A stretch of DNA of 64,000 nucleotides from Rehmannia glutinosa (taxonomy: Eukaryota > Streptophyta > Magnoliopsida > Lamiales > Orobanchaceae). Below the pieces are notes generated by a model. It was not told the DNA's origin, made no database searches, and saw nothing but the letters and a program-made list of their open reading frames with translations. The DNA lies in assembly GCA_016081115.2 (NCBI GenBank), contig JABTTQ020001741.1, positions 186,001 to 250,000 of the forward strand, written 5' to 3'. The position numbers and the translations under genes were made by a program. Position 1 is the first letter of the stretch. Every line of letters starts with the position of its first letter. Positions 45,480 through 56,500 of this stretch are shown piece after piece.

Positions 45480-47105
45480 AATCCGGGGTTTGATGGCGAC
45501 TCCTCGGGGTTTGATGGTACAAGGTAGAGCTCGGTTCGACTCCTCGGGGTTTGATGGTACAGGGTAGGAGCTTTTAGCTCGACCCCTCGGGTTTGATGGT
45601 ACCCAACAAGAGGAGCTCATTTCGACCGCTCAGGGTTTGATGGTACCCAGTGACGAGCTCACTCGACCCCTCGGGGTTTGGTGGTACTGAGGCACGAGCT
45701 CGCCATTTCGACCTCGGGGTTTGATGGTACCCCAAGGTTACGAGCTCAGCTCACCGACCCCAGGGTTTGATGGTACCTGCGGCACGAGCTCAACTCGACC
45801 CTCGGGGTTTTGATGGTACCCGAGGGTATGAGAGCTCACTCGACCCCCGGGGTTTGATGGTACCAGTGGCACGAGCTCACTCGACCCCCTACGGGTTTTG
45901 ACGTTACCCAAGGGTACGAGCTCATTTCATTTCGACCGGCCGTCAGGTTTTGATGGTACCCAGTGCGAGCTCGAGCTCACCGACCCCTCAGGATTTGATG
46001 GTACCCCAGTACGAGCTCGCTCGACCCCTCAGGGTTTTGATGCACCAGTGGTACGAGCTCGGCTCGGCCCAGGCCCCTCGGGTTTCGACGGTACCGGCGG
46101 TGCGAGCTCACTCGACCCTCGGGGTTTGATGGTACCCCAGTGCGAGCTGCTCGACCCTCGGGGTTTTGACGGTACCCAGGGCACGAGCTCACTCAACTCG
46201 ACCCTCAGGGTTTGATGGTACCCAGGGCACGAGCTCACTATTTCGACCCCAGGGTTTGATGGTACCCCAGCACGAGCTCGCTTTCGACCCCTCAGGGTTT
46301 TGACGGTACCAGGTACGAGCTCACCATTTCGACCCCGAGGTTTAATGGTACCCCCAGACGAGCTCACCGACCTCGAGGGTTTTGACGCGGTACCCAGTGG
46401 TACGAGCTCACCACTCGACCCCCGGGGTTTAATGGTACCCAGTGCACGAGCTCACTCGACCCCTCGGGTTTTGACGGTGGTACCAGTGGTACGAGCTCAT
46501 TTCACCGACCCCAGATTTGATGGTACCCCAGTGCGAGCTCGCTTTCGACCCCTCAGGGTTTGACGGTACCCAGTGTACGAGCTCACTCATTTCATTTCGA
46601 CCCCTCGGGGTTCGACGGTACCCAGTGTGCACGAGCTCACTCGACCCTCAGGGTTTGATGGTACCCCAGTGCACGAGCCCTTTCGACCCCTCGGAGTTTT
46701 GACGGTACCCAAGGTACAATCTCACCAACTCGACCCTCAGGGTTTGATGGTACCCAAGTGCGAGCTCGAGCTCACCGACCCCTCAGGGTTTGATGGTACC
46801 CGATAGTGCGAGTTCGCTCGACCCTCAGGGTTTTGACGGTACCCAAGGGCACGAGCTCATTTCACCGACCCGCAGGGTTTAATGGTACCCAAGGGCACGA
46901 GAGCTCACTCGACCCCTCGGGTTTTGACAAGACTGGCAAGGGTACGAGCTCACCATTTGGACCCCTCAGGGTTTTGAGGGTACCCAAGCACGAGCTCGCT
47001 CGACCCCTCGGGGTTTGATGGTACCCAAGGGTACGAGCTCAGCTCAGCTCGACCCCTCAGGGTTTGATGGTACCCTGGTGACGATTTCGACCTCAGGGTT
47101 TTGAT
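45480..47105. repeat. Tandem array of about 38 units of about 43 bp (GGTACC/GAGCTC repeat)
   Basis: The unit reads approximately CGACCCCTCGGGGTTTGATGG, then TACCCAGTGGTACGAGCTCACT. It contains three palindromic modules: CCCCTCGGGG-like, GGTACC and GAGCTC. I counted about 38 units by eye. Many units come in two forms, GGGTTTGATGGTACC and GGGTTTTGACGGTACC, which often alternate from about 46100 to 46920, suggesting an 86-bp higher-order unit. Open frames run through the array in several phases only because unit lengths are similar. The array lies inside an LTR. Confidence 0.9.
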
Positions 47106-47111
47106 AGTTCA

Positions 47112-48979
47112 CCCTCTTTATATTTCCTAGAATCAACTCTACTCTCGTAAGCACGCCTTTGAGCCGTTAACCGAAAAAGCCGTTAAATAAAACAAATTCG
47201 ATAGTATTTGAACCATAGCAAGTAGAGCTGAATTAGATCCAGAGAAATGAAATATTTCTTTCTTCATCTAAATAATATAAATGATAAAAGTTAACCAATC
47301 GTAATGAATACTACAAACAGAATGAAATAGCTCGAGAAATGAATGTTGCTAGAATTTAAGTTTTGACCTCACAACAGTCAACACATTACATTTTCAAGAT
47401 CTTAGTGGTACAATCACAATAATCACAAGAATTCCTGTGGCTATTACACTAAGCTCAATTTTAAACTTTCCTCTAAATAGGCCAAAAATAGATGATCCAG
47501 CTTATAATTGCCCTTTCAAAAATCAAGATTTTAGGCTATACTTGCAACATTCCACATTCCTTAATCAATTTTTATTCTAAAAATACCATAATGCCCTCAT
47601 CTATGTATCGTAGATAAATAATTTCAGATATTTACAAAACTCACTAATAACGTAGTAAAAATGTAAAATACATGAACCATGCTAGAACCTTAGCTATGGC
47701 CCACTTATCCTCTTTTTTTTTTTTTTCATTTGAAGGAAAATAAAAGAAATCAATAAACCCACTCAATTACACTATGCTCTTGCTCTCAATTTTCAACATC
47801 TATCGAACACAAACCAAAAACCAAATATATATATATATATATATATCTTTTTTATTTTTTATAAAATAATAATATATCAGATCTTACAATCATTTTTATA
47901 AAAAGCCAGTTAGTAGATCTACTACCCCTGATGCCATACTAATGTCCCTGTTTCAGATCTACTAACTATTGAAAAAGCTTCATCATGAATTATTTCTAGG
48001 TAAAGAAATACAACTACAAATAATCTTCATTCAGCAAACTCATTCACGGATAACCCAATTTATTTCCAAACCCAGATTCAAACTCAATAATCACTACTTG
48101 AAAGCATTATTGCGATTAGAAGGAACTCCAACAATAGTATCCCTCCAAGCGCTTGAGCATACTACTTGTGCATATAAACCAGGCTGACCTTTAAGCGGCT
48201 ACCAACGCAAGAGTTATAAGTCTTTATGATCTTAAAGTAACGAGAAAGCTGAGACTAAACTTAGCGAGAGAAACCATAACTTGGAATTCCCTGCAAACTT
48301 TGAGCGGTGTTTCTCTACATCTTTGAGTATTTGAGGTCTTCCATGACCAAACAGCCATTCAAGTTCCACAAAATAACATGAAAACTGAAAATATCACTTA
48401 TCACAAATTAACAAGAATTATACCATCACTACCATAACACGTTGGGTTAGAGAACATAAGAAAACAACTATCGTCAAACCTTCGTGCACCTAGGATCTTG
48501 AATCTCCTTGGATTTATGAACAACCATGTTCGAGATCGACACCAACCCCTCTCTAACCTTAGGTCCAAATCGAAGAGCAGGTCCAAACACCAACAAACAG
48601 TCGGATTTTTGCAAAACCAACAACACCGTGAGATATGAAGTGTGAGCGACGGGCAAACCAAGGAGGACACAGAGATATTGGGATCTCGAGATCCTATTTA
48701 GCGAAAGCCCTTAGCAACTAATGGAAATATCAAGAATCGTCGGGCCAAAACGATTAAGAGAACGGGCTATGTCGATTTGGAAATTTGATGCAAGAAACCT
48801 CAAAAAATCGATATTTTTGGGCGGGACGAGTGGCGTCGTTAAGGGTGAAAACCCTAGCGGCGCCGTTAAGTGCTCCACCACAACCATTCTTACACCCAAA
48901 ATAAAATCGGGAAAGAAATAACACGCATTTAAAACTCTATCGGATAACCAATTTTCTCACGTCTTAAAACGCAAACGTT
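47112..48979 (-). other. Internal region of the LARD-like element, non-coding
   Basis: About 1.9 kb between the proposed polypurine tract and the primer-binding site. It includes a TA run at 47826-47846. No gag or pol motif was found in any frame; short frames near 48401-48921 on both strands overlap and have no recognised domain. Confidence 0.55.
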
Positions 48980-48995
48980 CCCACAGACGGCGCCA
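48980..48995 (-). other. Primer-binding site of the LARD-like element
   Basis: On the minus strand TGGCGCCGTCTGTGGG begins two bases after the TTTTCA end of the 5' LTR. The first nine bases match the tRNA-Asp-type site TGGCGCCGT used by several plant Ty3/gypsy elements. Confidence 0.65.
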
Positions 48996-48997
48996 CT

Positions 48998-49470
48998 TGA
49001 AAAGGCCTCTTGGGAGACCTTCTCAAGATCCCAACCCGATCTTGGCTAGCTGCAAGAGACTAGGAAATAACTCCGGCGTTAGCACTCGACGATCAAGTTA
49101 GTTTCAAAGGGAAAAAGGAGTGTTTAAAAATATAGAAAAGATGAATGTAAAAGAGATCTCTCGAAATGATGATAGTTTACTCCCTTTTATAATGTCCCAT
49201 AGTTACTCTTTGGTAGTCTACCTCCTTAGCATTTACTTCTGTGACTCTACCATACCTTTATGCTTTATGTTACATCAAGGTGTCTTTCACATTTAATGCA
49301 TGTCACTCTACCATACCTTTATGTTTTATGTTACATCAATGTGTCATTCATATTTAATGCATGTCATGTCTTCTCGTAGAGGTAGGTCTAACCCCGTAGG
49401 TCGTCTTCTCACAAGGAGACAGTCTTCTCATAAAATCATGTCTACCCCAGAGGTAGGTCTTCCCTAGCGC
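48998..49470 (-). repeat. 5' LTR of the LARD-like element, truncated
   Basis: It matches the first part of the left LTR (from 44567) with small indels and then stops at GGTAGGTCTTCCC. The part corresponding to the tandem array is missing. Confidence 0.75.
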
Positions 49471-50397
49471 ATGACGGGTCTTCCGCAAGCGACATGGTTT
49501 AGAAAAGTTAGTGTTTGTCAAACACAATCCATAAAAATTAAAGGACTAAAAGCGAAATCGAGTCAACTTAACGGACCAAAAAACAATTTTGCCTTTTTGC
49601 AAGTGTTTTGTGTCAATATTTTTCGTGATTTTTATGTTTTTAATTATGCATGTATTGTGTGTTTTTGTTTGTGTGTTTGTTGGTTTTGTTATCAATTCCA
49701 TTTTCGTGCGTTTGTTTTTTTTTTTTTTTTGGGGGAAAAATTTGTCGGTATCTTGAACGTGCAATAAACCGAGCATTGAGAGGGAGGGACTTCTAAGGAA
49801 AAGGAAAAGAAACGCCCATTAAGGTTGGGTAGTGAACATCATGCTTTGAACATTGGGCAGTGAACGATAGAATAATAACAAAAAGAACACTAACCAATGA
49901 CCTACCAACGATATGTTAATTTGTTAATGATACGACGTTACCTATTATTGATATATGATAACCTCGATATTTTGTAAGTTTTTATTTTGTACTTTGTATT
50001 GTATAATTTGTTATTGTGTATTAACGTGTAAATCAATTTCTTTTTTTAACTTATCGTGTCATGTCGTATCAACACAAAAAAAATTTATATTCGTGTTCAT
50101 GTATGTACAATTTATTATCGTGTTTACATTCGTGTTTGAGCTTATCATGTCGTGTCAACACGATCGCATGATTTGCCACTCGCACCTATACATACAGGAT
50201 GAATATGCAATTTTCCTTCAATTAAATGTTAAGTTTTTATATGAAAAAACAAGATTACATAAGAAAGAAAAAAAGAAAAGTGGGGATGCATAGCAGCATA
50301 TGCACATATGAACATATGAAATAAAGTTTTGTTGTTCTCTCAGCATGAACTTCACAAAAGTAAATTAAATTGTAAAAAAAGACACTCGTGTATACCT
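49471..50397. other. AT-rich region downstream of AMT3
   Basis: This is the 3' flank of AMT3 (minus strand). It contains a T-rich run near 49711-49730 and, at about 50050-50165, TCGTGTCATGTCGTATCAAC-type motifs like those of the MITE at 36310-36591. The polyadenylation site of AMT3 is not identifiable with confidence. Confidence 0.45.
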
Positions 50398-50921
50398 TTA
50401 CACCACCTGTGTAGCCCCACTAGACGCCTTGTGCGGCGGAGTCGGATCATCCGACGCGCCGCCGTGCTTAGTAGAATCATACTTCTCCCCGTCGCCCCAC
50501 AACGCATACGCCTCCTCGCCATGCACGGCATCGTCTCCGATCAGCAACTCCTCCTCCGGCATGCGCAACGGCACGACGAACCTAATCAAGACACAAATGA
50601 TAGAGGTGACGACCACGTTCCACCCGATAACGAACCCGCCGCCCACAACCTGTTTGACGAATTGCACGCCGCCAACACCGCCGTAGACGGCGCCACGCGA
50701 GTTGGTGACGGGCAGGAAGAGGGAGCAGAGGACGGGCTCGGCGAAGAGGCCGGTGAGTGTGCCGCCGAGGAAGCCGGCGACGGCGTGGGTGTGGAAAACG
50801 CCGAGGGTGTCGTCGATGGCCTGGAGGAGCCACCATTTCTTGTGAAGGATCATCATTGTGAACCATGGGACGCTGCCGGAGAGGATTCCCATGATTAGGG
50901 CTGCCCATCCTTGAACAAGAC
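50398..50921 (-). other. AMT3: AMT3 exon 3
   Basis: Starts after TTGCAG with codons for LVQGWAALIMGILSGS in the family frame and is open to the TAA at 50398. It covers the last membrane helices, the FHTHAVAG pore histidine and the regulatory C-terminal tail. Confidence 0.88.
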
Positions 50922-53900
50922 CTGCAATAGGATTCTAAACATATTGGTTATCTTGGCCAAAGAGGGCGAGTATCGAAAATTGCAAGTCTCTAATTCAAAT
51001 TGCAGGTGCTGAATTGCTATTAAAACCAAATATTTAAGAGCATCTTGGGAATAAATGAAAATTTAAAACAGTCATGATGACAATAATTGCGACATCGGGA
51101 CTTATGGGGCCTATATTTAGAGGTGTCAAACGGGTCAGGTGGTGTCGGTATCGGCTCACGGACTAAAAAAAATGGGTCGGACGGACTAAATAAAGACCCG
51201 TGCTTTATTATTTTTGGAGCTTAGCCTACAAAAATACATCAAAAAATTGGGCTAATCGGACCGGCCCGGTTTTCGGGCCTAACGGACCGGGCAAAAAGTC
51301 CGACTCATTTCGGGCCTCTAAAATTAGAGTCCATCCAGTGCTTTTATCGGGTCGGGCCAAAATTGATAGCTCGCCTATATTGCACGGGGTTAAAACTTAA
51401 GGATAATAACAAAAATACCCCCAAGGTATGGGCTAATTACATAAAAACCAGAGATATTTCAAAATTACAAAAAGATCTCTTCAAGTTTGATTTAGTCTTA
51501 AATTTAAGAGGTAACTAACTGTAAGTAGAATTAAACCTTAAAGAGTTTTTGTAATTTTCAAAAACTCGGGGTTTTTTTGTTATTAGCATGAACCTCCGTG
51601 TTGTTATGTAATTATCCTTAAAACTTATAGGACCAAAATTGCGAATAAAATCAATATACATGGGTCCAAAATTGTTAACTCTGGTATTATAGGACCAAAG
51701 CGCTAGCCGCCCCTTACAATTATAAGACCAATTTTGCAATTAAGTCAATTAAATTAAATTAAAGATAAAAGAATATATAATATATATGAATGATACCGCA
51801 CCAGGAGTGATACAAACAAGGCAGTGATCATCCCTTGAACGGCACCAATGACGGAGGGTTTGTTGAAGAAGATGACATCGAGCCACGTCCACACGGGAGA
51901 GGGTGGTGGCGGCGCAGATGTTCGTGTTCAAGACCGCCATGGAGGAGTCGATGTTGGCGCTGACGGTCGCCGCCGTTGAACCCCGCCCACCCCATCCACA
52001 GCCCCCCCCCGCTAGCATTAGCACCACGTTGTTAGGTGGGAATCTCTCTCTGTCTACTTTTGATCTCGGACCTACCTGAATGAAAAATGAAAATGAAGTA
52101 TTGAATTTAAGACCTAGTCAAAAAAATTGTTTTTTTTTAAGGTTTATATTATATTATTGGTTACAATATTATTATTTGAATAATATTGTATTTTTTGTAT
52201 TAGTAGTGGTGTGCTTTAGCTAGAAGATACATGATTCGAACTGTGGTTAACATTCTTACAAAAGTTTAACGATACCACTTGAGTTGGGATAGCAATTTCC
52301 TCCGAACCTGATGGAGGATCCGATACCCAGCCCTAAAGGAGGAGGGTATGGAGGGTATTTTTGTATCTAATTAAATAAATGGGTACATGGGTATGGGTAT
52401 TTTTGGGTATGGGTATGGAGGTGGGTCTAGGTACAACCTACTCATATCTTACCCGATACCCGATTAAATAATATTATATAATACATACATATATATTTAT
52501 TAATATTAAAAATAAATTTCTTTTCCCAATTCCAATCAAAATCCACTAACCCACGTACTTTCTCTTTTCTAATATTTTGTTATTTTTCTATAATATTTAG
52601 TTCGCTAATCCTTATCTTTATTCTCTTTTTTTTCTTATTTTTCTCTTAGTAATTTAGTAAATATCCATTTATAGTTTTATTGAAATAACTCAAATTTGAG
52701 AAAATACAATTTTAAGTGGTAATAGGGTATGGGTAGGGTATGGACAGGGACGTAGCTATTAAGGGGCCAAGGGGGGCACTGGGCCCTGATAGGCTTGAGT
52801 TTTGCATGTATTTTGAGGCGTATTTCGAGCTATAATGATGAGTAAACATGCATATACTCGCGTTAAATGTTACATATTCACTCTTTGTGGAGAAGATATT
52901 ACACTTTGCGTATTTTGCAGGAATTTCATGATATTTGAAGCTAATTGAATACGAATACGAGGAAAGCAAAGTGGAAACACGGAGAATTGAGTGGATATAC
53001 GAAAAGTGAAGCCTAAAAGAGCGAAAGTTGAGCGTTTACTTTAAAAGACAGGGGGCACACGGGTTGGGCGTGCCTCAAGACACCACCCGTGCACCCCGTA
53101 TAAGGATTATTGGAGCCTGCAAAGCATGGCGCACGGGTAGCCTATGCATGGGCGCACCACCCGTGCGCCCTACGAGAGGATCGGATTATTTCACCGGAGT
53201 GGCGCACGGGTAGGCGTGCTCGACGCACCACCCGGCGCCCTACAGAGAGTTGGGTTATTCCAAAGAGGTGGCGCACGGGTAACCGTGCGTGGGCGCACCA
53301 CCCGTGCTTTGTCTGCGCTGAATCCCATAATCTGCAAAGATTAAGCCCTAAACTTGATGGTGGGTATAAAAAGGCTTTTTGGGGCGCACACAAGGATATT
53401 CGCATTTTTGGGATCTACAACACAAGACAAGAGTCAACTCGGGAAGGAGACATCAAGGAGACAATCGGGTTGCATCGGAGCTTTAAGAACGGAGATATAT
53501 CGGGAGATTGTCGACGTTCCTAAGTTTTTTTTTGCTTCTTTTTTAGTTTCAATCTTTCATTTTCATTTGTAATGACTTTGAACACTTTGTTTATAAGTTG
53601 TTTAATCATGTGTAGCTAAACATCTTGTGATTTAGGGTTTTGGAAGTAGATTAATGAACTCTTGTTGGATGTTTTAATCTTAGTTCAAGTTATTATCTAG
53701 AAGTCTATTTGAGTATTTTGAGCTTATTCTTGTTTTATCACTTGATCAATGATTTAACTTGTTTGATATATTGATTCATAATTCGAGAGATGAGTTTCAA
53801 TATTAGATCTTGAATACTCGACACAATTATTTGCATGAATCGAGAGGTTTGTAAATATTTGTGAGGACAATTGATCTTTAGTGCTTTTGGGAGTTGAATG

Positions 53901-56467
53901 CTTCATGTTGAGTAGAGATGCTAGCATAAGTATTTCAATCTACGTTTTATATGCATCTCGAGAGGAGGATAAAATAGTTTTGTGATCGTCTTATAGGAAT
54001 ATTGATAATAACGTGGCTTGATTAAAGGACAATAAGAGGATTATTAATCGAAACCTTAACTCGAAATCCATTTCATTATCTTGATACTTCTTTCATTTGT
54101 GTTATCTTAATCTTGTGTTTTAGTGATTTAAATTGTCTTAATCTCAATACAACAATCATCCAATTTCGATCGCCTAAATAAAAATAAGACTATCTTGGAT
54201 CAATACTTAAAGATATTAATTTATTAGTCTCCGTGGATACGACCTTGCTACCCTATTCGATAACGTAATCGTACACTTGCGGTGAAGCTAAAAATATAGG
54301 CGAACAAGCCCCCTCAAATTTTGGAAAAAAATAGGGGTATTTTGGTCATTTCATATTTTAATCGAAAATAAATAAAAAAATAGAAAAATGTAAAAAAAAA
54401 AAAAAAAAATGTCTTCAATAATATTTCATTCCTTTTTCCTATTTTGATTTGTGAATTTTGAAAATTTTTCCTTTTCTTAAAATTTTGTACATCTTTTAAA
54501 CTTCGCCATAAACTTTAACTTGAATTTTGCATTATTATCTTGTGTCTCCATTTGTCCTTTTAGGTATGTTGATGTAATTGTATTTTGTTATTTATTTTTG
54601 AATATTAAGATGTGATTGAACTAATACAATGACTTATCGAAACTCTCACTTTTTTTTTAAAATTTTATGTATTTTTCATTTTTATATGTTATAATGGACA
54701 AATTGTCCACTTAGGTTTTGTAAAAATAAAAAATAGTCATAATTTTCGAAAAACATATTTTTTAGCCATTTTGACACTGGGCCATACCCTTCTTGTGTTC
54801 TCCGATGAGGTACTTAATTATATTTCAAAAAATTGAATCAAGACATTTTTGTACCGAGTCATGGACCGTCCATAGAAATGAAAAAAACAAAGTGAAAATT
54901 TTAATTAAACAATGACTAAAAAACATGGTTAAAACTATATTAAAATTTCTAGTTTGGAAAAATAGCCAAAAATCGGATTTAACTCTATCCATATTAATAT
55001 TAATTGGACCCGCCTACCCGAAATTCACGGCCGTCACATCGAGTATGGATACCCGATCCTCTAATGGGTATTGGTATGGGGATGAAAATTGTATACCCGA
55101 TGGGTATGAGTATGGTATGAAAATTAAATACTCGATAGGGATGGGGATGGAGGTTATCGAATCCTACCCGAACCCTATCAATTGTCATCTCTACACTTTT
55201 TTTTTGACAGGAAACGCACGTACCGCTATTTCTACGAAATACAAGACTGGATAAACCCCGGGCCAACGTCTAACCCGCAAACCACGCAAACCGGATAAAC
55301 CACACAGCAGTCCTCAGTCGCGCGATGCGCTCAACCAAGAAAGTGTTGTCATCCCTACACTCAACTACAAACTCGTGGTCTTTTACTATAATCAGAACAA
55401 TTCTTTTTTTCTTAAATTCTTTTTGGCCAGGTAAATGATCTTTTTGTTTTTGAAATTTCTATAGGATTATTATCATTGTACGCAAAGGTAAAGACAAACG
55501 ACCTTCACAAGTCTACGCCTATTTCTTCCATATTGTCATCCACAAAAGGTGAAAATTTTGACACAAAATTCAAACCTGGAAATCACAGTCCTCTCTCCTT
55601 TTTTTCCGGTCCATTTTAACTACATGTTTCATTGTCAACATTTAGTTGCTTTTTGCATATATAGTTATTAATTTGGATAGTTTTTCACATTAATTAATTT
55701 GATCAAACTAACTTTTTGGAAGGTAACAACGTAATGTGTTCCTCCTGTATTATTGATTTAAAATGTACAATGTAATTCGGCATGTCATATTTTATAATAA
55801 TTGATGATCAATCATTTGTGTGTGTATATATATATATATATATACTTGTCTCGAGATAAGTTAAACTTTTGGTTAAGTAATTAAAGAGATCAATAAATCT
55901 CCCAATTCCTGGACACAAATATAATTATACCAGAAGAAGGGTAATCATGCAAACATAATTCAACATGTGATTAGATTGGATTTTTATTTCATTATCAATT
56001 ATTTTACTTCTATGGTCTTAGAATTAATTACAGCTCTTTTAGTAAATTTAACAGTTTCTCAAGTGATGGATCAACCTTGTGTTCAATGCTTGGGACATGT
56101 GTTGTAATTTGTAAATAGACCTGTCAAAATCATCAGGCCGGGCCAGTCCAGTGTGACCTAAGTACCCATGAAACTACACTATAAATATTCGGCCAACTGG
56201 GTCATCGGGACGAATGGACTAGACCAAAGAGGCCCGGGTTTTTCGGGTCTAATAAATCACACCCCAAGCCAGTAAAAACACCAAGTCGGACCGAAATTGA
56301 CACCTCTAATCGTAAGAGCAATTCACTCGAATTATGATCCCACACGACTGCGTGTATGTCCCCTTGCCTATCTTTCCCCATTGTAATTAAAAAAACAGTT
56401 TCTAATGTGAAATATTATTGATTTTTGTTTCAATTTAATATCAAATAATCTGAAAAATATTAGCATT

Positions 56468-56500
<33 letters not shown>

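Larger units (their letters stand above)
44567..47111 (-). repeat. 3' LTR of the LARD-like element, containing tandem arrays
   Basis: About 2.5 kb. The left 0.5 kb matches 48998-49470. Next come short CTTCCCATAGA / AGTCTTACC repeats (about 44940-45235) and then the large 43-bp array (45480-47100). The proposed LTR limit at 47111 rests on TTGATAGTTCA followed by a pyrimidine run and is an inference. Confidence 0.55.
44567..49470 (-). mobile_element. Non-coding (LARD-like) LTR retrotransposon, minus orientation, truncated
   Basis: Two direct repeats of about 470 bp starting TGAAAAAGGCCTCTTGGG at 44567 and TGAAAAGGCCTCTTGGG at 48998 mark related LTRs. Left of the second one, the minus strand carries TGGCGCCGTCTGTGGG (48995-48980) two bases after the LTR end, a primer-binding site resembling the tRNA-Asp type used by Athila/Ogre-like elements. 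The element therefore reads right to left, with the 5' LTR at right and the 3' LTR at left. A pyrimidine run CCCTCTTT at 47112-47119 gives a purine tract on the minus strand. The inner 1.9 kb has no retroviral genes. The 5' LTR breaks off near 49470, so no target duplication can be confirmed. Confidence 0.7.

Noticed and set aside
45898..47018. Several overlapping open frames of 60-105 codons on both strands
   Set aside because: They run through the 43-bp tandem array and exist only because the units lack stops in several phases; no codon or domain signal.
45480..47105. CRISPR-like array
   Set aside because: Units are contiguous with no unique spacers, and the context is a plant LTR.
50050..50165. 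Possible second complete CACGAC-rich MITE
   Set aside because: Only motif similarity is seen; no terminal repeats or target duplication could be found.
50329..50908. Open frames of 85-189 codons on the plus strand and in another minus frame
   Set aside because: They are antisense or frame shadows of AMT3 exon 3, which has a clear family sequence.
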